Origin: CAZHOV01 sp964534315
Lineage (GTDB): Bacteria > Bacteroidota > Bacteroidia > Chitinophagales > Saprospiraceae
Direction: 5' to 3'
Length of the DNA: 15,327 bases
Assembly (NCBI GenBank): GCA_964534315.1
Contig: CAZHOV010000135.1
Coordinates: forward strand, 1 to 15,327
Of the stretch, positions 1-6,995 are shown one piece after another. The stretch's first letter is position 1. Every line of letters begins with the position of its first letter. The notes below the pieces were generated by a model. It searched no databases and was not told where the DNA came from. It saw only the letters and a list, made by a program, of their open reading frames with translations. The translations under genes and the position numbers were made by a program.

Positions 1-82
1 CGCTTACTTGAAAAACTAGGACACCTTCTCCGATAGGAATTGAACTTGTGCAGTAACTATTCAGCATAACCTGGAAATTACC

Positions 83-129
83 TTTTCTGTCTTTGTTCGC
101 CCCGCCCTAAAGGGCGCAAAGGCAGAAAA
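83..129. repeat. Long imperfect inverted repeat
   Basis: The outer arms TTTTCTGTCTTTG (83-95) and CAAAGGCAGAAAA (117-129) pair over 13 positions with one G-T wobble. Inside them is a second small hairpin, CGCCC-TAAA-GGGCG (104-116 region), offset by an unpaired TTCGCCC on one side. The structure is much stronger than chance pairing. There is no T-run right after it on either strand, so it does not look like a simple Rho-independent terminator. It could be a REP-like element or the 3' end of an RNA that begins outside the window. Confidence 0.6.
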
Positions 130-272
130 CGCGCTGGCTCCCTTCAGACCTTATGTTTGAAAAAAATATAGGATTCAAGTAATTTTAGAGTCATCACAAA
201 CTAAAAAAAATGACTGTTGGTAATAGAGTGGAACAGAAATTCCGGTAGCTCAAGGCTCTCTATTTTTTTCTA

Positions 273-307
273 TCAAATCCCCCTGTGGGCAAAGTGAGGG
301 GGATTGA
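273..307 (-). terminator. Hairpin downstream of lepB, possible 3' end
   Basis: AATCCCCC (276-283) pairs with GGGGGATT (298-305), and TCA/TGA at the outer edges extends the stem with one bulge; the loop is 14 nt. It begins about 70 nt after the lepB stop on the minus strand, where a transcript end would be expected. The sequence after the stem on the minus strand is A-rich instead of T-rich, so intrinsic termination is doubtful. It may instead be an RNA-stabilising 3' structure. Confidence 0.35.
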
Positions 308-377
308 ACAGGAAAAAAATGGCCTAAATTGAAAAAAGTGGTTTGATACATTAAGAGATGTTTTCAGACACCCCCTA

Positions 378-1985
378 TCACATTTTATGTGCAGAAGTGA
401 AGAGTCGATCCCAGTGAATGCCATTAGACATACTGCCATTTTTAGTAGAAAACCATATAAATAATGGCTTTCCTACGATATGGTCAGCCGGAACAAAGCC
501 CCAGAAGCGGGAGTCTTCTGAGTTGTGCCGGTTATCTCCCATAGCCCAGTAATAATCTTGTTTGAAGGTATAGGAAGTAGCAGGTTGCCCGTTAATCGTA
601 TACTGTCCGTCTTTCATTTCAAAATCATTATCTTCATAGACGTTGATAATTCTTTTGTACAAAGCGATATTCTCGGGTTTAAGCTCGACGGTCTGCCCTT
701 TTTTAGGCACCACCACTGGCCCGTAATTATCGATCGTCCAGTCAGGAAAATGCTTGGGGTCATGTGGAAATAAACGGGTAGGGTCTTCAGATACAGGGTA
801 GCGTTCCACTACTATGTTCTCGTCCATCGCCTTTATCTGTTCAACTTGCTTATTAGTCAGGTTATAAATACCTTTTGAGGGGTTCTTATTCAATGAAATT
901 TCTGACAAATTAACTCCAAACTGATCTAATTGCTTCCGGTTAATAGGCACTTTGGGAGAGCTGACGAGGTATCGAAACTGTATATTTGTTGGATTTTCCT
1001 GGGGTTTATCGTTTACATAAACCTGCTGATCTTTGATCTCTATTTTATCCCCTGCTATAGCAATGCAGCGTTTAATGTAATGGTCTTTTTTATCGATTGG
1101 TCTGGTAATTAGCTTCTTGGTTCCGTTCTTGATAGCGCGATGATAGGTGGGGCTTTGTTGCTGAATATTTCCTCTCCGGTAATCATAAATAGACCAGGTG
1201 CGATCAGCAAAAACATAGACACTATCGCCTTCCGGAAAGTTGAAGACAATGGGTTCGTTGCGATCAATTTCCTCCAGAGCGGGAAGGCGTGTCATTGGCA
1301 AGTTGGGCTCTTCGATGTAGGATTCTCCTCCAACCAACGGCACCACATTATGAAGGAGCGGAATCATTAAAACGGTCTTGGGCGTGCGAATGCCATAATG
1401 GGCTTTGCTGACAAAAAGGAAATCACCTACCAATAGTGACCCTTCCATAGAAGAAGTCGGAATCTTATAAGCCTCAATGAGGAACATTCGAATAAATGCA
1501 GCGGCAAAAACAGCGAAAATGATTGCTTCAGTCCATTCGCGTCCCTGGCTCTTTTTATAGGGATTTTTCCGTTCGAGCTTTTGAACTTTATATTTATCAC
1601 CTTTACTCTTCAGGTCCTTTAGCTTTGCATTGAAATCCCGCTCTTTAGCCCATGATGGGCCCTCGTATTTTTCTTTAGAGGAATAGCCGAGGTAAAAGAA
1701 AATTGCGGGCGCGAATATTACAGCTAACGCCGCATGTTCGAATTTATATTTTCCAAATGATCGTACTAATTGAACGCATAACCCCACGTAAATAAAAATG
1801 TTAACAATAGGAAATAACAACCAGGCGGCGTGCCACCCTGAACGACCGATCAGCCGGGCCATAACCACAAAATTCAAACCGGGAACCAAGGCTTTCCAGC
1901 CGGCCTCACCAGCTTTCTCAAACACTTTCATTAAGCTGATGCTCAGTAAAATATAGGAAATGATCAGAAATATCAGTATGCTCAC
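378..1985 (-). CDS. lepB: Signal peptidase I (leader peptidase)
   Basis: This is the membrane serine protease that removes signal peptides from proteins exported by Sec (and Tat) on the outer face of the inner membrane. Hydrophobic segments lie near residues 3-18, 52-72, 83-98 and 153-168. The first three form an N-terminal region resembling DUF5684 (GWKALVPGLNFVV). The catalytic serine is in IPTSSMEGSLLVGDF (S179). The general-base lysine is in HYIKRCIAIAGDKI (K305). The conserved late box GDNRHNSEDSRFWGFVP is at 483-499. At 535 residues it is far longer than Escherichia coli LepB (324) because of inserts of roughly 100 residues before the lysine box (201-300) and 140 after it (330-470), as is common in Bacteroidota. 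A promoter sits just upstream, so the gene is probably transcribed alone. Confidence 0.96.
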   Translation of the reverse strand: MSILIFLIISYILLSISLMKVFEKAGEAGWKALVPGLNFVVMARLIGRSGWHAAWLLFPIVNIFIYVGLCVQLVRSFGKYKFEHAALAVIFAPAIFFYLGYSSKEKYEGPSWAKERDFNAKLKDLKSKGDKYKVQKLERKNPYKKSQGREWTEAIIFAVFAAAFIRMFLIEAYKIPTSSMEGSLLVGDFLFVSKAHYGIRTPKTVLMIPLLHNVVPLVGGESYIEEPNLPMTRLPALEEIDRNEPIVFNFPEGDSVYVFADRTWSIYDYRRGNIQQQSPTYHRAIKNGTKKLITRPIDKKDHYIKRCIAIAGDKIEIKDQQVYVNDKPQENPTNIQFRYLVSSPKVPINRKQLDQFGVNLSEISLNKNPSKGIYNLTNKQVEQIKAMDENIVVERYPVSEDPTRLFPHDPKHFPDWTIDNYGPVVVPKKGQTVELKPENIALYKRIINVYEDNDFEMKDGQYTINGQPATSYTFKQDYYWAMGDNRHNSEDSRFWGFVPADHIVGKPLFIWFSTKNGSMSNGIHWDRLFTSAHKM

Positions 1986-2035
1986 TTGCTTAGTCTATTT
2001 TTTGAAGTTTGTAGAAAAAATTTTCCAAAACGGTA

Positions 2036-2064
2036 CAAATATAACGGAAAAAAGCAAGATCAAG
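2036..2064 (-). promoter_or_regulatory. Bacteroidota-type promoter of lepB
   Basis: Read on the minus strand, CTTG (2064-2061) is followed after 17 nt by TATATTTG (2043-2036), an exact match to the TAnnTTTG -7 box of the Bacteroidota primary sigma factor. Transcription would start near 2029, giving a 5' untranslated leader of about 45 nt before the lepB start codon. The spacing is at the short end of the usual range. Confidence 0.65.
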
Positions 2065-2161
2065 CATTCAAAGGAACGTAAGCAGATTTTTTATAGCGTA
2101 ATTTTCGACGGGATAGGGATAAAAATCTATAAGTTAACAGCAGTTTAAAAATCTTCAAATA

Positions 2162-2184
2162 AAGCTATTTACAGCATATAGCTT
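2162..2184 (-). terminator. AT-rich hairpin after the DUF1573 gene
   Basis: AAGCTAT (2162-2168) and ATAGCTT (2178-2184) form a 7-bp stem with a 9-nt loop. On the minus strand it begins 6 nt after the DUF1573 stop codon and is followed by an interrupted T-rich tail (TATTTGAAGATTTTT). The position fits a weak intrinsic terminator that closes the unit before lepB. The stem is AT-rich, so strength is uncertain. Confidence 0.45.
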
Positions 2185-2190
2185 ACAACT

Positions 2191-2556
2191 TTATTTGATA
2201 ACATCTCCTTCAATGTAGAGAATTTCAGGTTTGCGTTGTCCACTAAAATAGACCTTTATTTTCTTATAAAAATAACCCTCATCGCGAGCATCGTATTCTA
2301 CTTTAATCAGGCCCTGCTCGCCCGGCGCTACGGCAGCGTCTTCCCAATCGGGAGAAGTGCAGCCGCAAGAGGCCCGCACATTATCTACCCAAAGAGAGTC
2401 TTTACTAACATTCCTATATCGAAAGTTAAAGGTTTGGGGTTTTTCATGACGTAGCGATCCGAAGTCATGAGTGGTTTCAGTAAGCCATTCGACTTTTGAC
2501 TCTTTACTCATCAACACTAAGGTGCTGATAACCAAAAAAGAAAGAAGTATTTTCAT
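2191..2556 (-). CDS. DUF1573 domain protein, exported
   Basis: This is a small (121 residue) protein of the DUF1573 family, which is abundant in Bacteroidota and has an immunoglobulin-like beta fold; its molecular role is not established. The N-terminus MKILLSFLVISTLVLM is hydrophobic and probably acts as an export signal, though no clear AxA cleavage site is visible. The family core is plain: HDFG (30-33), the short paired-cysteine motif SCGCTSPDW (63-71), then APGEQGLIKVEYDA and a final GDV strand. It lies 58 nt downstream of the secreted 186-residue protein on the same strand and is probably co-transcribed with it. A small hairpin follows its stop. Confidence 0.88.
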   Translation of the reverse strand: MKILLSFLVISTLVLMSKESKVEWLTETTHDFGSLRHEKPQTFNFRYRNVSKDSLWVDNVRASCGCTSPDWEDAAVAPGEQGLIKVEYDARDEGYFYKKIKVYFSGQRKPEILYIEGDVIK

Positions 2557-2614
2557 AAAATTAATGAATTTCTATTGTCAATTAGAACGAACGGCTTACC
2601 GAAAAAGTGTGGAA

Positions 2615-3175
2615 TTACCATTCGTAGTTGCTCAGGTAAGCCATTAGTTTACCCTGAGCTTCCATGGCCACCAGACCTACCCCTTTTTTGTAATAGCTGA
2701 GCATGCTTGAGTCCCCTGTATCCATTTTCAGCACCATGCAATCTGTGTAGGTTTTTTCTGGAGTTTTAATGGAAGCATTGAGATCAACAATCTCTACTTT
2801 ACTCCCTTCGCTGTCCCAATTCTGACCTACTTCCAAAGAGTTGGGCAAAAATATAAATTCTTCATCGCTAAGCTTTTCATTGAAGCCAAGAATAGTACCA
2901 TCAGCTGCTTTTCTGACATAGGATGTTACGGAAAAACCAGACTCAGCTCCTTTTTTTGTGAAACTCTCCGATCTTATCTGGAAATAAGACTGTCCGTTTA
3001 CTTCGCGCATGTCATCCATTACCTCAACTTTAAAGTGAGCTTCTCCGGATTGATTAAAATCTCCATAATATTCGTATTGCCAGGACGCTCCTTTCTTGAT
3101 CGGGAAATAATCTTGAGCAACAACAGAAGACATTGTAAATACTGCTACAAATAGCGTAGCCAAAAGAATTCTCAT
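2615..3175 (-). CDS. Secreted beta-rich protein of unknown function
   Basis: This 186-residue protein has a clear Sec signal peptide (MRILLATLFVAVFTMSSVVAQ, cleavage likely after AQ). The mature part opens with YFPIKKGASWQYEYYGD, a start typical of many Bacteroidota envelope proteins that appear to be all-beta; alternating hydrophobic residues continue to the end. There is no lipobox cysteine, so it should be periplasmic or surface-released, not lipid-anchored. I recognise no catalytic motif. It sits 36 nt after the DUF2452 gene and 58 nt before the DUF1573 gene, all on the minus strand, which suggests one operon of small conserved proteins. Confidence 0.75.
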   Translation of the reverse strand: MRILLATLFVAVFTMSSVVAQDYFPIKKGASWQYEYYGDFNQSGEAHFKVEVMDDMREVNGQSYFQIRSESFTKKGAESGFSVTSYVRKAADGTILGFNEKLSDEEFIFLPNSLEVGQNWDSEGSKVEIVDLNASIKTPEKTYTDCMVLKMDTGDSSMLSYYKKGVGLVAMEAQGKLMAYLSNYEW

Positions 3176-3211
3176 AAAATATAATTTAAATCGTTTAGAA
3201 ATAGCATTGTA

Positions 3212-3679
3212 TTACGCCCAATCCTTCCATTCTTCGGATACCCGGACAGGTTCCCAGGTGTGATCAGCTAGCAGACGAACGGAAGCGATGAATTGGTAAG
3301 GCGGATTTTTTCCCCATTCTTCAGGAGCAACGATAGAAAGGACGTTTTCTCCGCTAGACTTAACGTATAGGTGATAGATTTTATTGATCAGCGGTTTGAT
3401 ACCTACAGAAGCTTTATAGATCCGTTCGGAAATCTCCACCCGGTTTTTTATGGATCTGGCCTGTTGAGCCAGTAACTCAATTTGTTCCCGGATTTGATTG
3501 AGTTGCATATCCGTCTGTTCATACATGGCCTCTACCGCTAATCCTTTTACTCGGCCGCGGTCGATGGGTTTTATCAACGCACTACCTACATTGCTGGCAT
3601 AGGGTAAAAAGTTAGGATTTTCAGCAATCTTATCCGGATCGATCGGGTTTTCGAATTCCTCTTCTTTCTTGTTTTCCAT
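3212..3679 (-). CDS. DUF2452 family protein
   Basis: This is a 155-residue cytoplasmic protein of the DUF2452 family, whose function is unknown. Recognisable family features are ENPIDPDKIAENPNFLPYA near the N-terminus, the segment KPIDRGRVKGLAVEAMYEQT, a helical stretch rich in glutamine (QLNQIREQIELLAQQA) and the C-terminal SIVAPEEWGKNP. The frame is open up to 3808, but the first 43 codons translate to a hydrophobic, aromatic-rich sequence unlike the family, and a -7-like box lies inside them (3710-3717). I therefore start at 3679; 3697 is a possible alternative that adds MKNYCL. It probably heads the operon with the two small exported proteins downstream. Confidence 0.82.
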   Translation of the reverse strand: MENKKEEEFENPIDPDKIAENPNFLPYASNVGSALIKPIDRGRVKGLAVEAMYEQTDMQLNQIREQIELLAQQARSIKNRVEISERIYKASVGIKPLINKIYHLYVKSSGENVLSIVAPEEWGKNPPYQFIASVRLLADHTWEPVRVSEEWKDWA

Positions 3680-3709
3680 TAAACAATAGTTTTTCATAAC
3701 AAATGTCTG

Positions 3710-3717
3710 AAAATATA
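3710..3717 (-). promoter_or_regulatory. Candidate -7 box for the DUF2452 operon
   Basis: On the minus strand TATATTTT matches TAnnTTTG at seven of eight positions. The preceding sequence (CTTTTTCGT) resembles that before the lepB -7 box (TTTTTTCCGT). No good TTG element is visible at the expected -33 spacing. If used, transcription would begin about 25 nt before the start codon at 3679. Confidence 0.4.
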
Positions 3718-3822
3718 ACGAAAAAGGAAAGATTTGGTTGTGAAATAGGTATGCTGTATAACAGGAGAGCAAACGAGAAAACGCAAGGAACGGTCTGAAA
3801 AAAATCACTTCTGATCGTTTAT

Positions 3823-3866
3823 AAAAAAAGGGTGGCCAAAAACGCAGCAGGCGATTTCAGCCACCC
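3823..3866 (-). terminator. Strong Rho-independent terminator
   Basis: On the minus strand GGGTGGC (3866-3860) pairs with GCCACCC (3836-3830), and the stem extends inward by two wobble and three A-T pairs, with a further CGC/GCG inner stem. It is followed directly by seven T residues (3829-3823). It lies about 120 nt after the stop of the coiled-coil gene and should end that transcript before the DUF2452 operon promoter. Confidence 0.88.
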
Positions 3867-3913
3867 TCGATTGGGTCGATTAAGGGAAGACTTTATTTGT
3901 TTGGGTTTCGAGA

Positions 3914-3929
3914 TCTAGTCTAGACTAGA
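3914..3929. repeat. Perfect 16-bp palindrome rich in CTAG
   Basis: TCTAGTCTAGACTAGA reads the same on both strands over all 16 bases and contains three CTAG tetramers. It has no central loop, which fits a binding site for a symmetric protein better than an RNA hairpin. It lies in the gap between the coiled-coil gene stop (3984) and its terminator (3823-3866). Confidence 0.7.
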
Positions 3930-3983
3930 GAAAATTAATCCGGTCTCCTCTTTTCTAGCTTTTTATACTTCCCTGTTACTATT

Positions 3984-4967
3984 TTATTTTAGTTTAAACG
4001 AACCAGTACCGGCCAGGTAGCCTTTATTATAGATCTCCACCTCGTAAATGCCTTCTGTCATTGGATTCGATTGTTCCCAGATCGTGCAGGCATCGAGGTT
4101 GTCATTGGCGTATTCTACTTCTTTAACTTTGGTAAAGCGAATTTTTTCCTGAGAAGCATTATTGGTCATCACACCAGAGCCCAAATCTTCGATTGCAATA
4201 GTTGTCCCCTGAGGAGAAATAATTCGGATGAAGAATTTTTCTGTTCCCTGATCGGCAACTTTGTTAGCGATAGCTTCGAAGCAAATCCGAATCCGATCAA
4301 CCTTTTCCGCTTTCTTTTTCTCTTTTACCTTTCCACTTTTCTTAATCATTTCTGGAACAATCTCTACATTTTCGACCTTAACGACAGACGCGATATTCAC
4401 TTTACGAGCTAACTGGTCGTTTTGAGATTCTAATTGTTCTTTTTCGCTTACCAAGGCAGCTTTAGCACTAGCCAACTCTTCATTCTGAGATTTACGCGTA
4501 TTCAGACTGTCCGTAAGGGTCATTTTTTCCATATTCAACTGTTCATTTTCAGCAGCGAGTAGCTCGTTTTCTTCCTTTAACCGCTGAACCTCAGCAAGAT
4601 ACTCATCGCGTTGGGCTACTAGTCGATTGATCTGGCGACGTGCTTCTTTGAGGTCTTTGCCGTCACGGATCAAACTGGCAATTTTATCTTTTTGAAGTGT
4701 AATTTCCTCTTGTTGCTGCTCGATCAACATATTTAGCTCTTCATTTTCCCCTTTATATTGTTCAAGCTCTTCCAGAGCGGTTTCGTATTCTAGTTCGAGT
4801 TCGTCTGCAAGTTGCTTGGCTTCATTGAGTTCAACATTTTGTTGAGTGAGTTTTTCACCTTGTTGGTAGCTGTTAACAACCAAAAAGATCGTAACACCAA
4901 GTAAGATTACAATTGCAATACCAGCAATAATTAATAATCTTTGCATTGTTTCTTTTGACATACTCAT
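3984..4967 (-). CDS. Membrane-anchored coiled-coil protein
   Basis: This 327-residue protein has one transmembrane segment near residues 10-31 and a long coiled coil from about 33 to 195, very rich in E, L, Q and K with leucines at heptad spacing. After a basic linker (KSGKVKEKKKAEK) comes a compact beta-rich C-terminal domain (about 222-327; VDRIRICFEAIANK, then IRIISPQGTTIA, then GIYEVEIYNKGYLAGTGSF). I know this arrangement from uncharacterised Bacteroidota proteins that are sometimes mislabelled as chromosome-partition proteins. With no cleavable signal, it probably stays anchored in the inner membrane with coiled coil and beta domain in the periplasm, perhaps as a spacer or scaffold; that role is inference. 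It is a single-gene unit bounded by a strong terminator. A second ATG two codons downstream (4961) could also serve as start. Confidence 0.8.
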   Translation of the reverse strand: MSMSKETMQRLLIIAGIAIVILLGVTIFLVVNSYQQGEKLTQQNVELNEAKQLADELELEYETALEELEQYKGENEELNMLIEQQQEEITLQKDKIASLIRDGKDLKEARRQINRLVAQRDEYLAEVQRLKEENELLAAENEQLNMEKMTLTDSLNTRKSQNEELASAKAALVSEKEQLESQNDQLARKVNIASVVKVENVEIVPEMIKKSGKVKEKKKAEKVDRIRICFEAIANKVADQGTEKFFIRIISPQGTTIAIEDLGSGVMTNNASQEKIRFTKVKEVEYANDNLDACTIWEQSNPMTEGIYEVEIYNKGYLAGTGSFKLK

Positions 4968-5006
4968 AATTGATAGTTTAAATGATTTTATTGATTAAAT
5001 CTGAGA

Positions 5007-5014
5007 CGAATATA
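5007..5014 (-). promoter_or_regulatory. Candidate -7 box for the coiled-coil gene
   Basis: On the minus strand TATATTCG matches TAnnTTTG at seven of eight positions and lies about 40 nt before the start codon at 4967. No clear TTG is found 17-20 nt upstream, so this is tentative. Confidence 0.35.
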
Positions 5015-5227
5015 CGACCATTGGAGTCGGTAATGCGATTAAATTCCAGAATTTGGATCAATATTTCCGACCGATCTCAATATTTTTCTGAATTAAAAAA
5101 TTACCTTCTTTGACAAATTGTATGGAATGAAAAATAGTAATCCTTGAATGCCCTTGTGGCTGAAAGGAAGATTATTTTGAAATTCCATTTTTCACAATTT
5201 TTGTCAAAGAACCAAAAATTAAATGCG

Positions 5228-5989
5228 ATGCTGGAACATTTAAAAATTAGTAATATCTTATTTTTTGATATTGAAACGGTCTGTGCATACCCTAAATTTA
5301 CTGAAAATCCTCCACCTCTTCAAGAATTATGGAAAAAAAAGGCACGTTCCATCTTAAGAAAATATGATGAAGACCTCACCGAAGAAGAAATTGCCGATAC
5401 CTATACCAATCGTGCAGCCATCTATGCGGAGTTTGGAAAAATTGTATGCATTTCGGTTGGACTGATCCATCGCGATGAAGCTGGAACACTGAGTCTGCGC
5501 TTAAAATCTTTTGCCAACAAGGATGAACAAGTTCTACTGGAGGAATTCTCCAAACTCATGAATCAATATTACAATAATCCTACCTTGCACTATTTATGCG
5601 GCCACAACATCCGCGAATTTGACGTGCCTTACATCTGCCGCAGACTAGTTGTCAATCAACTTCCCCTACCCGAATTATTCAACCTGCCGGGTAAAAAACC
5701 CTGGGAAACTAAATATCTCCTAGACACCATGGAGCTCTGGAAATTTGGCGACTATAAAAGCTATACCTCCCTCAATCTTCTGTCTGCAATCCTTGACTTC
5801 CCCACTCCTAAAGGCGATATGGATGGTAGTAAGGTAGGCCTCGCCTTCTGGCAGGAAGACGATCTCCCTAAAATTGCCCGATACTGCGAAAAAGATGTCG
5901 AAGCTACGGTCAACCTACTATTCCGCTACATGCGCATCCCTATCCTCGAAGAACACCAGGTAATCCATGTAGACGACCAAACGACCTGA
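5228..5989 (+). CDS. DEDDy 3'-5' exonuclease, PolB-like
   Basis: This is a predicted 3'-5' exonuclease related to the proofreading domain of family-B DNA polymerases (PF10108-type, ribonuclease H-like fold). All DEDDy positions are visible, numbered from the chosen start: FFDIET (D14, E16), GHNIREFDVPYICRR (D132) and IARYCEKDVEATVNL (Y219 and D223). The segment DMDGSKVGLAFW is also characteristic of the family. The enzyme should degrade single-stranded DNA or RNA using two metal ions; its physiological substrate is unknown. The reading frame is open from a TTG at 5144, but the extra 28 residues do not resemble the family, while MLEHLKISNILFFDIET is typical, so 5228 is preferred (253 residues). 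The last codons fall in a run of GACGACC-like words. Confidence 0.88.
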   Translation: MLEHLKISNILFFDIETVCAYPKFTENPPPLQELWKKKARSILRKYDEDLTEEEIADTYTNRAAIYAEFGKIVCISVGLIHRDEAGTLSLRLKSFANKDEQVLLEEFSKLMNQYYNNPTLHYLCGHNIREFDVPYICRRLVVNQLPLPELFNLPGKKPWETKYLLDTMELWKFGDYKSYTSLNLLSAILDFPTPKGDMDGSKVGLAFWQEDDLPKIARYCEKDVEATVNLLFRYMRIPILEEHQVIHVDDQTT

Positions 5990-6018
5990 AGCCCAGACCA
6001 CCACATGACCAGACGACC
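5971..6018 (+). repeat. Short-word repeats GACGACC/GACCA
   Basis: AGACGACC (5971-5978), AACGACC (5980-5986), CCAGACCA (5993-6000) and GACCAGACGACC (6007-6018) are imperfect copies of one word. The first two encode the last residues of the exonuclease and run through its stop codon. The remaining copies continue into the intergenic region. Confidence 0.5.
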
Positions 6019-6054
6019 GAATTAAGTCAAGGTAACGAGATGAAATTTTTATCT

Positions 6055-6204
6055 CTGCACCCGTTGCACCGTTGTACCCCCTTGCACCCCTTGCACCCGT
6101 TGCACCCGTTGTACCGTTGTACCCCCTTGCACCGTTGCACCCGTTGCACCGTTGAACCGTCCCTCCCCCTTGCACCGTTGCACCATTTTTGTACCTTTGC
6201 ACCC
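6055..6204 (+). repeat. Degenerate TTGCACC tandem array
   Basis: About sixteen copies of a 7-11 nt unit with core TTGCACC or TTGTACC follow one another almost without gaps. The separators are one to three C residues and a G, so the period alternates between 8, 9 and 10 nt. One unit is degenerate (6159-6169, GTCCCTCCCCC) and one reads GTTGAACC. The array fills the gap between the exonuclease and rpe. Its last units contain the probable rpe promoter. Apparent open frames across it are low-complexity (CTPLHPLHPL-like) and are not genes. Confidence 0.88.
6169..6199 (+). promoter_or_regulatory. Bacteroidota-type promoter of rpe
   Basis: CTTG (6169-6172), exactly 19 nt, then TACCTTTG (6192-6199) matches the Bacteroidota TTTG-N19-TAnnTTTG consensus with one mismatch in the -33 box. 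Transcription would start near 6206 and give a leader of about 35 nt before the rpe start codon. Both boxes are formed by units of the TTGCACC array. Confidence 0.72.
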
Positions 6205-6239
6205 AATATTAAAACTGGAAAACTCACAAAAGTTATCGT

Positions 6240-6911
6240 ATGAATCACCTTATCGCACCTTCTATCTTAGCTGCTGACTTTACCAGACTGGCTGAAGAGA
6301 TTGAGATGGTCAACCAGAGTCAGGCAGATTGGCTGCATCTGGATGTAATGGACGGTCGGTTTGTTCCGAATATCACCTTTGGCATGTTTATCATAAAAGC
6401 CATGAAGCAGTTATCCGCTAAACCTCTTGACGTTCACCTGATGATCGTAGAACCTGAAAAATATATCGAAGACTTCAGAGAGGCTGGTGCAGAAGTGATC
6501 ACGGTACACTATGAAGCCTGCCCGCACTTACATCGTACGATTCAGCAAATAAAACAGAGTGGTGCCAAAGCAGGAGTGGCGATTAACCCGCATACTCCGG
6601 CCAGTGTTCTGGGGCCCGTCTTGGAAGACCTCGATCTGGTCTGCGTCATGTCTGTCAACCCCGGATTTGGAGGGCAGAAATTCATCTATCACACCTTGGC
6701 CAAGCTTCGCGAATTAAAAGAGCAAAAGATTACCCGCAACCTCCACTTCCTGATAGAAGTAGATGGAGGAGTGGGACTGCAAAATGCGGAAGCCGTTCTT
6801 CAAGCAGGAGGTGATGTGCTCGTAGCAGGTAGTAGTGTGTTCAAATCAAATAATCCAACCCAAACGATTGCCCATTTGAAATCTATTGGTGAAAAAAAAT
6901 TAATGGTTTAG
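6240..6911 (+). CDS. rpe: Ribulose-phosphate 3-epimerase
   Basis: This enzyme interconverts D-ribulose 5-phosphate and D-xylulose 5-phosphate in the pentose phosphate pathway, in the cytoplasm, with a TIM-barrel fold and one divalent metal. The 223-residue length is normal. Visible signatures are APSILAADF at the N-terminus, WLHLDVMDGRFVPNITFG (metal ligand H33; catalytic D35), DVHLMIVEP (H66), the phosphate-binding loop MSVNPGFGGQKF and IEVDGGV (catalytic D175). All four metal/catalytic positions are present, so it should be active. The start at 6240 suits the promoter at 6169-6199. No terminator is seen after it, so read-through into the TonB-dependent receptor gene 85 nt downstream is possible. 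Confidence 0.97.
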   Translation: MNHLIAPSILAADFTRLAEEIEMVNQSQADWLHLDVMDGRFVPNITFGMFIIKAMKQLSAKPLDVHLMIVEPEKYIEDFREAGAEVITVHYEACPHLHRTIQQIKQSGAKAGVAINPHTPASVLGPVLEDLDLVCVMSVNPGFGGQKFIYHTLAKLRELKEQKITRNLHFLIEVDGGVGLQNAEAVLQAGGDVLVAGSSVFKSNNPTQTIAHLKSIGEKKLMV

Positions 6912-6995
6912 CAACTAGACAACGTTTCGCGTATCTTGATTCCCTCATTTTTGCCGTTATTTAGTAGTATTGCCCAAGCATTTTAATTGACGAAC

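Larger units (their letters stand above)
1..377. other. Non-coding region with two inverted repeats
   Basis: No convincing open reading frame covers this stretch on either strand. It holds two inverted repeats (83-129 and 273-307, listed separately) and several A- or T-rich runs. It lies downstream of the minus-strand lepB gene. Any gene to the left must end before the window begins. I recognise no tRNA, small RNA or mobile-element end here. Confidence 0.6.

Noticed and set aside
525..1370. Plus-strand open frames within lepB
   Set aside because: They are antisense to a clearly conserved gene and show no recognisable domain or signal sequence.
3680..3808. N-terminal extension of the DUF2452 protein
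   Set aside because: The 43 extra residues are aromatic and hydrophobic, unlike the family, and a promoter-like TATATTTT lies within them.
5144..5227. Upstream TTG start for the exonuclease
   Set aside because: The added 28 residues do not resemble the family, whose usual N-terminus begins a few residues before the FFDIET motif; the ATG at 5228 fits.
6055..6204. CRISPR-like array
   Set aside because: The unit is only 7-11 nt, copies are contiguous without unique spacers, and there are no cas genes nearby.
6027..6248. Open frames on both strands between the exonuclease and rpe (73, 94 and 67 codons)
   Set aside because: They are translations of the TTGCACC and GACGACC repeats (runs such as CTPLHPLHPL and NGATGARG) with no protein-like composition, and they overlap one another and the rpe promoter.
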